DNA of 9,568 nt from an uncultured Pseudomonadaceae bacterium (GTDB taxonomy: Bacteria; Pseudomonadota; Gammaproteobacteria; Pseudomonadales; Pseudomonadaceae): assembly GCA_947630465.1 (NCBI GenBank), contig CANRHT010000289.1, positions 1-9,568 of the forward strand, written 5' to 3'. The notes beneath the pieces were generated by a model. The model did no database searches. It saw nothing but the letters and a program-made list of their open reading frames with translations, and was not told the DNA's origin. A program made the position numbers and the translations under genes. Shown in pieces: positions 5,371 through 9,568 of the stretch (within the stretch, counting starts at the first letter, position 1; every line of letters begins with the position of its first letter).

Positions 5371-6032
5371 GCAAACGCTTCACCATTGCCCACGAGTTCG
5401 GTCACTACCTGCTGCACCGGCATCAGCACGATGAGTTCAGCTGCGGCAGCCAGGACATCGAAACCAGCGGCGAGGGCAAGAACAGCAAGGACATCGAGAA
5501 GGAAGCCGACGACTTTGCCACCACTTTGTTGATGCCGCTGGATGATTTTCGCCGGCAGGTGGGTGGGCAAACCGTCAGTTTTGATCTGCTGGGGCACTGC
5601 GCCGATCGGTACGGTGTGTCGCTGACCGCCGCCGCCATCCGCTGGCTGGAAATCGCACCCACACGGGCTGTGCTGATCGCCAGCCGCGATGACCATATGT
5701 TGTGGGCTACTTCGAACGAGGCCGCATTCAAATCCGGCGCCTTCTTCGCGACGCGCAAGAACACCATCGAGTTGCCAGAGGCGGCGCTGGCACACAGCCG
5801 CAATTGCACCGGCGCACCGCAGGCCCGCAACATCGGCGCCCACACCTGGTTTGCGCGTGAACCGGCGGAAATGCCGGTCACGGAAATGACGAAAGTGGCG
5901 GCTAATTACGACTACACATTGACCTTACTCGTGATGCCTGAAGCCGAGTACCGGTGGCGGCGGGACCAGGACGAGGAGCCGGTGGAGGATAGCTACGACC
6001 GCTTCACGACAAACCAGCGACAGCGCCCTTGA
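5371..6032 (+). pseudogene. ImmA/IrrE-family metallopeptidase, N-terminus removed by IS
   Basis: The frame reads GKRFTIAHEFGHYLLHRHQ at its start. HEFGH (5391-5405) is the HExxH zinc site of ImmA/IrrE proteases (COG2856), and EKEADDFATTLLMP (Glu codon 5502-5504) is the usual third-ligand motif. These proteases cleave XRE-type repressors or act as antitoxin/regulator partners in mobile elements. The IS right end joins the gene at 5370, just before the strand leading into the zinc site, removing the N-terminus and native promoter. A stop in IS sequence at 5340-5342 closes the frame upstream. The first start codon is TTG 5526, beyond HExxH, so no catalytically complete product is expected. The last 49 codons recur diverged at 1781-1927. 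The next gene starts 15 bp downstream, so the two once formed an operon. Confidence 0.85.
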
Positions 6033-6047
6033 GGTTAGAAACCGGAA

Positions 6048-6896
6048 ATGAACTCACCACTGACCTGCTTCAAATACCGTACCTCCGCCGCCGCCCTCCG
6101 ATGCTTGGCGGAAGGCTCTTTGTATTTCGCCAAACCATCGGAACTCAACGACACGCTTGAGGCCAAATACGATCACGACACCCCACAGAGCTTCACTCAG
6201 GTAATGACTCAGACCTACAGCGAGATCAGCCAGCAGCGCGGTGGTCCTGCTCTCGAGTTCGATCAGCGTGGCGTGGCTGAGATGGCTGAAGCTCATGCCC
6301 GCGAGTGCCAACGTCTGCAGGCTTTCACAGAACAAATCGGTATTTTCTCGGCAGCACAGCGGCCTGATCACCAAGCGATGTGGGCCTACTATGCCGACAA
6401 CGCATCCGGCGTTTGCTTCGAGCTGGAGTGGAACCAGGAGATCACTGATCGCCATCAGCTCTGGGCAACGGACGTGCAGTACCACGGGAAGGCGCGCGTC
6501 CACAACCGAGCCGATGACTGGCGCCATGTTTTCCTTGAACTCGCCCGTGATCATGCCGACGCCAGCCTGGAGAGATTGCACCAACTGTCACTCGAGGAGT
6601 CGGCAAGGCGCAAATCGGGAATCCTGACAGCATCTCGTGCCGCATCGGTCAAACACACCGACTGGGCGCACGAACAGGAAATTCGCCTACTGGCGCCAAA
6701 ATCTGGCGCTCTTCCAGTTCTGGGCGAGGTTCTGAGGCGAGTTCACTTTGTCCGTACGGATGGCGAGCACTGGGGCGCGATCATGCAACTCTTGCGCGCT
6801 TACTACCCAGCCGTCGAGATGACGCACTGGAAATTCAGCCATGGCGAACTCAGCGCCATCCCGACGCCGATGGAATTTCGACTGGTGCCGATATAG
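6048..6896 (+). CDS. DUF2971 domain protein
   Basis: This 282-aa protein starts at ATG 6048, 15 bp after the ImmA-like stop, with CCGGA a few bases upstream. It shows the DUF2971 (PF11185) pattern in order: FKYR (8-11), LYFAKPSELND (25-35), IGIFSAAQRPDHQAMWAYYADNASGVCF (within 97-124), VQYHGKAR (143-150) and KHTDWAHEQEIRLL (202-215). Length agrees with the family. Biochemical activity of DUF2971 is not established; members occur often in accessory and defence-associated loci. No membrane segment is present. Spacing implies cotranscription with the immA-like gene, now broken, so expression may depend on a promoter from the IS or within the remnant. All family motifs are intact. Confidence 0.85.
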   Translation: MNSPLTCFKYRTSAAALRCLAEGSLYFAKPSELNDTLEAKYDHDTPQSFTQVMTQTYSEISQQRGGPALEFDQRGVAEMAEAHARECQRLQAFTEQIGIFSAAQRPDHQAMWAYYADNASGVCFELEWNQEITDRHQLWATDVQYHGKARVHNRADDWRHVFLELARDHADASLERLHQLSLEESARRKSGILTASRAASVKHTDWAHEQEIRLLAPKSGALPVLGEVLRRVHFVRTDGEHWGAIMQLLRAYYPAVEMTHWKFSHGELSAIPTPMEFRLVPI

Positions 6897-6971
6897 CTGT
6901 GCGGACCCACCTGCGGCCTGGCCACTGAACAAAGCGAGGATTGTCTCCAAAACAGAAAGGGAAGGATCATC

Positions 6972-7463
6972 ATGCGACTACGAGAAGATCAAAGAGCACC
7001 AGGCTTCGTGTACGTGATGCGCAACCTTGACCCGACTTGGTACAACCGAATTAAAGTGGGCTTGAGTCTGGACCCTATCGAGCGGGGCAGGCAGCTCTAC
7101 ACCACCGGTGTACCCTTTCCCTTCGTACCCTACTATGCATGGGCAGTGACAGACATGGCCTACGCAGAACACATAGCACACGTTGTACTTGCGGATCATC
7201 GCCTTCTCAACAGCCGAGAGCACTTTGATGTCATACCAGTCCATCGACGTATGGCGGTCTTGGACACGTTTACAGAACCAACGGAGGACGAGGTTTTGGT
7301 GTGCTTAGACACTCTGTTGGAGCTCATTGAAGTGGAGTACCAGTGCAGCAATTTACTAGAATACTACAGTGTAGATGTTGCACAGTTGAACGACTACTCG
7401 CGTCAGCGTAAAAGAACGGCCAAAGATCCCAGCAACCCCGACGCCTACGGACCACTTTTCTAA
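6972..7463 (+). CDS. T5orf172/GIY-YIG nuclease-domain protein
   Basis: This 163-aa protein has ATG 6972 preceded by AAGGGAAGGA, a good ribosome binding site. Residues 11-90 match the GIY-YIG fold as seen in T5orf172 (PF10544)/MUG113-type proteins: GFVYVM (11-16) for 'GIY', IKVGLS (27-32) for 'YIG', DPIERGRQL with the expected Arg at 38 or 40, TGVPFPF (45-51), EHIAHVVL (66-73), and REHF with Glu 83 as the likely metal ligand. The C-terminal half (about 91-163) is unrecognised. GIY-YIG proteins are mostly DNA endonucleases; here it could be a defence effector or a homing-type nuclease. It lies 75 bp after the DUF2971 gene on the same strand, so shared transcription is plausible. Confidence 0.78.
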   Translation: MRLREDQRAPGFVYVMRNLDPTWYNRIKVGLSLDPIERGRQLYTTGVPFPFVPYYAWAVTDMAYAEHIAHVVLADHRLLNSREHFDVIPVHRRMAVLDTFTEPTEDEVLVCLDTLLELIEVEYQCSNLLEYYSVDVAQLNDYSRQRKRTAKDPSNPDAYGPLF

Positions 7464-7629
7464 GACAGTCAACGTATCGAGCATGGTCACGATTTGGGGC
7501 GCCTTGCGCCACAGCAAGCGGCGCCGAGATTAGGTGCATAGCGAAAGTCCGTAGCAGGCAAAAAGCCTTTCTTCAGTTAGCCATGAACACCACCGCCGCC
7601 CGCAGCCGCTGCCGGCTCAGGTGGCCAGA
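7464..7629. other. Intergenic region between converging genes
   Basis: No gene is evident in these 166 bp. There are GC-rich partial dyads (GGGGCGCCTTGCGCC around 7496-7510, GGCGCC nearby) and a small hairpin AGGC-AAAAA-GCCT followed by TTCTT (7556-7573) that could be a weak terminator for the GIY-YIG gene. Homology to copy 1 begins at about 7629; the ImmA tail that occupies this place in copy 1 is absent here. Confidence 0.4.
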
Positions 7630-8286
7630 TCACCCCCGCCGAAACCGATCCGCCACCCACGCCACCACACCGCGCTTGGCCGGCTGCGTTGCCTGCGCCT
7701 CCTCGCGCTCGATCAACGCCAGCGCCTCCTTCACACCCATGGGTACGATGCCGTCGGCGGTGACGAGCCCTCGGCGTTTCATCTCCTCGTGCCGGTACGG
7801 ATCACGGCGGTTGGGGATCAAGGCGTACTGGGCTTTGAGCAGTTGGGATTGAGCTTCGACCGACAGATTGCCGTTGGCCTCGTATCGGCGTTTGAAGGCA
7901 TCGCGGTGCTTGGGCAGAACGCTGCCGAAGTTGTCCAGACAGTCGGTGACGCCGGGGATGAAGTGCTTGACCAGTGACCAGTGGCCCATGCGATAGGCGC
8001 CAGCCTGGAAGACCACCTCGTCGTGCAGCCGCTCCCGGTCGGGTGACTGCTGCCGGTAGGCGGCGACGAACACCTCCAGCGCATCGGCGAGTTTCGGCGC
8101 GCCGTCGTCAAAGGCCAGCAGCGAACGCCAGTTGGCGGCCAGTTGGACCAGGCGCTGATGCTCTTTGTCGGAGAACGGCGCGTGCAGCACCTTCTGCAGT
8201 GTCTTGACCTGGCTCGACAGGCGGCTGTGCTCGCGGTTGATGAGCACGGCGATCAGGGCTGGATCTGGCTTGCCGGTCTTTTGCAT
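7630..8286 (-). CDS. Conserved hypothetical 218-aa protein, third gene of SapC operon (copy 2)
   Basis: This is the counterpart of the gene at 1929-2585, with ATG 8286 overlapping the upstream stop in the same TGATG arrangement. The N-terminal 65 or so residues are identical to copy 1. The remainder has about 12 replacements, mostly conservative (I/V, K/R, V/A, D/N, L/M) with a few less so (L to P in HFIPG, final R to G). The intact frame despite nucleotide drift supports function in both copies. The family is not recognised. Confidence 0.75.
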   Translation of the reverse strand: MQKTGKPDPALIAVLINREHSRLSSQVKTLQKVLHAPFSDKEHQRLVQLAANWRSLLAFDDGAPKLADALEVFVAAYRQQSPDRERLHDEVVFQAGAYRMGHWSLVKHFIPGVTDCLDNFGSVLPKHRDAFKRRYEANGNLSVEAQSQLLKAQYALIPNRRDPYRHEEMKRRGLVTADGIVPMGVKEALALIEREEAQATQPAKRGVVAWVADRFRRG

Positions 8287-8477
8287 CACCACTCCACGAG
8301 CAAAACCGCATCCCAATCACGAGGCACCCCCACCACCTCAACCACCAGCGCTTCCGGGTCACCCAGATGGAGATAGGCACCGTCGCCCAGCGGCAACCAG
8401 TCCATAGCCTCCACCGCCAGCGCAGCCACATCCGCCGCCAGTTCCTCGTCTGTGATCAGCGACGCTGGGTTGTCCAT
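8286..8477 (-). CDS. Small acidic 63-aa protein, second gene of SapC operon (copy 2)
   Basis: Identical in sequence to the gene at 2585-2776, with the same ATG 10 bp after sapC and the same overlap with the 218-aa gene. The perfect identity, against drift a few hundred bases away, reflects recent duplication or gene conversion rather than independent selection. Confidence 0.65.
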   Translation of the reverse strand: MDNPASLITDEELAADVAALAVEAMDWLPLGDGAYLHLGDPEALVVEVVGVPRDWDAVLLVEW

Positions 8478-8487
8478 CGCATCCAAC

Positions 8488-9285
8488 TCAATGCGGCCCA
8501 AAGCTGATGGTGTCGTTGTTGTTCAGGAATTCGAGGTCGAGTTCGCCGGTGTCCGTGGTGGGCAGTGCGGCCTGGCTTTGAGCCTTGGCGCTGGCGTATG
8601 CTTCGGCGAGCTTGCCCAGGGTTTGCAGGTGCTGCATGGACAGCAGCTGGCAGTAGGCGACGGGCAGGGCACCGGCTTGCTGCAGCTGCTGCAGGGCGTC
8701 AGCGCTCAGGTTGTTGAGTTTGGCTTCGTCGATGCGGTAGAGGCCTTGGACGGTCTTCTCACCTTGTTCCCCCTTGAGGGTGATGGGCCACGGCTGGATG
8801 AGCTCTTCGGCTTGCAGGGCGGCGCAGATACGGAGGGTTGCTTCGCGGTTGCTGCGCACCTGTTGCAGGAAGTCGAGCACGGCCTTGACCGACTGGCTGG
8901 GTTCGCCCTGCTCGTCGAAGAAGGTTTCGGTGTAGTCCTCACCCACCAGTCCGCTGTCGGTATCGACGCACAGCACGACTTGTCCGTAGTCGGCATTGGC
9001 CAGTGCAAAGGGGTAGCCACGGTACGCTGCTGGCGTGTACGGGCCAATCCAGCGGCCGTCCCGTGACACGAACAGGTTCTGGCCGGGTTGCAGGCCTTGA
9101 ACTGCAGCCGGCACGAAGGCTTCGCTCTGCTGGATAAAGGCAATCGGCAGTGTCATGCAGGCCTTGGGCAGTTCCTGCACCACCAGCGGTGCGACCGCAT
9201 CCAGCGCGGCAAAGTGGTAGTTCTCGTAGCGCTTCCAGCGCAGGTTCGCAAAGTCGGTCTTGGTGATGGCTTGGTATTTGGGCAC
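8488..9285 (-). CDS. SapC family protein (copy 2)
   Basis: This 265-aa protein is identical to the copy at 2787-3584, with the same GTG start and GGAG site. All SapC (PF07277) landmarks described for copy 1 are present. Two identical sapC operons within 6 kb could raise dosage or simply mark a recent recombination. Its 206-bp leader is also identical, so regulation should be the same in both copies. Confidence 0.85.
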   Translation of the reverse strand: MPKYQAITKTDFANLRWKRYENYHFAALDAVAPLVVQELPKACMTLPIAFIQQSEAFVPAAVQGLQPGQNLFVSRDGRWIGPYTPAAYRGYPFALANADYGQVVLCVDTDSGLVGEDYTETFFDEQGEPSQSVKAVLDFLQQVRSNREATLRICAALQAEELIQPWPITLKGEQGEKTVQGLYRIDEAKLNNLSADALQQLQQAGALPVAYCQLLSMQHLQTLGKLAEAYASAKAQSQAALPTTDTGELDLEFLNNNDTISFGPH

Positions 9286-9341
9286 GCGATTACTCCGGGG
9301 AAAAGTTTTTCAGCAGCGCACTCTACCCGAACGCGCTCATG

Positions 9342-9372
9342 AAAAAATCCTGCCCCTCGTGAGAAGGACAGG
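9342..9372 (-). terminator. Terminator-like hairpin, minus strand (copy 2)
   Basis: Same imperfect stem with T6 on the minus strand as at 3641-3671. It lies upstream of sapC copy 2 and would insulate it from minus-strand transcripts entering from the right. The dyad GGTTTTC-AG-GAAAACC follows at 9372-9387 and the TAATGTCCCG pair at 9401-9420. Confidence 0.55.
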
Positions 9373-9491
9373 GTTTTCAGGAAAACCGTGGTCTGTCCCC
9401 TAATGTCCCGTAATGTCCCGCGCGGGTCATGGGGCTGAGTGTAGGCAGTGCTATGGATTTAGGCAATTAAAGTGGGTGTCCTTTTTATTCA

Positions 9492-9568
9492 GCCAGGCCG
9501 CACATGGCCTGTGGCACGGAACCACCGGTCTTGCCGGATGTGACGAACAACCCGGCCGCGAACGATCC
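9492..9568 (+). mobile_element. Third remnant of the DDE-transposase IS (runs off window)
   Basis: The first 77 bp match 3791-3867 and 4996-5072 exactly. The junction with the sapC leader (TTTTTATTCA then GCCAGGCCGC) is the same as at 3790/3791, so the deletion that created it happened before the duplication. The frame encodes ARPHMACGTEPP and continues to the window edge. Confidence 0.88.

Larger units (their letters stand above)
7630..9568. repeat. Direct repeat copy 2: SapC operon, upstream region and IS remnant
   Basis: This is copy 2 of 1929-3867, offset 5701 bp, same orientation. 8093-9568 reads as identical to copy 1 and 7630-8092 is about 8% diverged. It reaches the last base of the window still matching, so the copy continues outside. 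The neighbour on its left is the GIY-YIG gene rather than an ImmA tail. Confidence 0.93.

Noticed and set aside
5253..5843. 196-aa minus-strand ORF across the IS end and immA remnant
   Set aside because: It is antisense to the ImmA frame with its HEFGH motif and crosses the IS junction, so it cannot be an ancestral gene.
7556..7573. Hairpin AGGC-AAAAA-GCCT with TTCTT as terminator of the GIY-YIG gene
   Set aside because: The stem is only 4 bp and the T tract is interrupted. Not strong enough to annotate as a terminator.

Overview
The window looks like an accessory island in a GC-rich proteobacterium, probably beta- or gamma-. The basis is codon usage, a SapC-family protein (PF07277) and IS elements with proteobacterial-type transposases. 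No rRNA, tRNA, CRISPR array or housekeeping gene is visible, so the species cannot be named.

Layout, left to right. (1) Bases 1-~156 are the end of an IS3-family element, with the start of orfA on the minus strand running off the window. It abuts an unrecognised 124-aa ORF (157-531). (2) Bases 532-1772 hold a poorly coding stretch and a 355-aa protein with a C-terminal HEPN-like R-x4-H motif. Its stop codon touches the 3' tail of an ImmA/IrrE-type gene (1773-1927). (3) Bases 1929-3584 carry a compact minus-strand operon: a SapC-family protein, a 63-aa acidic protein and a 218-aa protein of unknown function. Upstream of it are a terminator-like hairpin and short repeats. (4) Bases 3791-4165 are a 375-bp right-end remnant of an IS with a DDE transposase. 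It interrupts the start of an AbiEi/DUF6088-like antitoxin gene, whose promoter and palindromic operator survive (4237-4272). (5) A decayed fuller copy of the same IS follows (to 5370). It cuts off the N-terminus of a second ImmA/IrrE metallopeptidase just before its HEFGH motif (5371-6032). (6) Next come a DUF2971 protein (6048-6896) and a T5orf172-type GIY-YIG protein (6972-7463). (7) Bases 7630-9491 are a second copy of the SapC operon and its upstream region, followed by a third remnant of the same IS at the window edge (9492-9568).

The main structural fact is a direct duplication with a spacing of 5701 bp. Bases 2392-3867 and 8093-9568 read as identical, while the adjoining 1929-2391 and 7630-8092 differ by about 8%. 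Each SapC operon faces, or once faced, an ImmA-type gene tail. This suggests a repeated 'immA ... sapC operon' unit whose intervening and flanking genes (HEPN, DUF2971, GIY-YIG, AbiEi-like) have been exchanged. HEPN, ImmA, DUF2971, GIY-YIG and AbiEi-like families are common in defence and toxin-antitoxin islands, so a decaying, recombining defence hotspot is the best reading. That functional link is inference. The SapC/63-aa/218-aa operon is the least explained and best preserved part.
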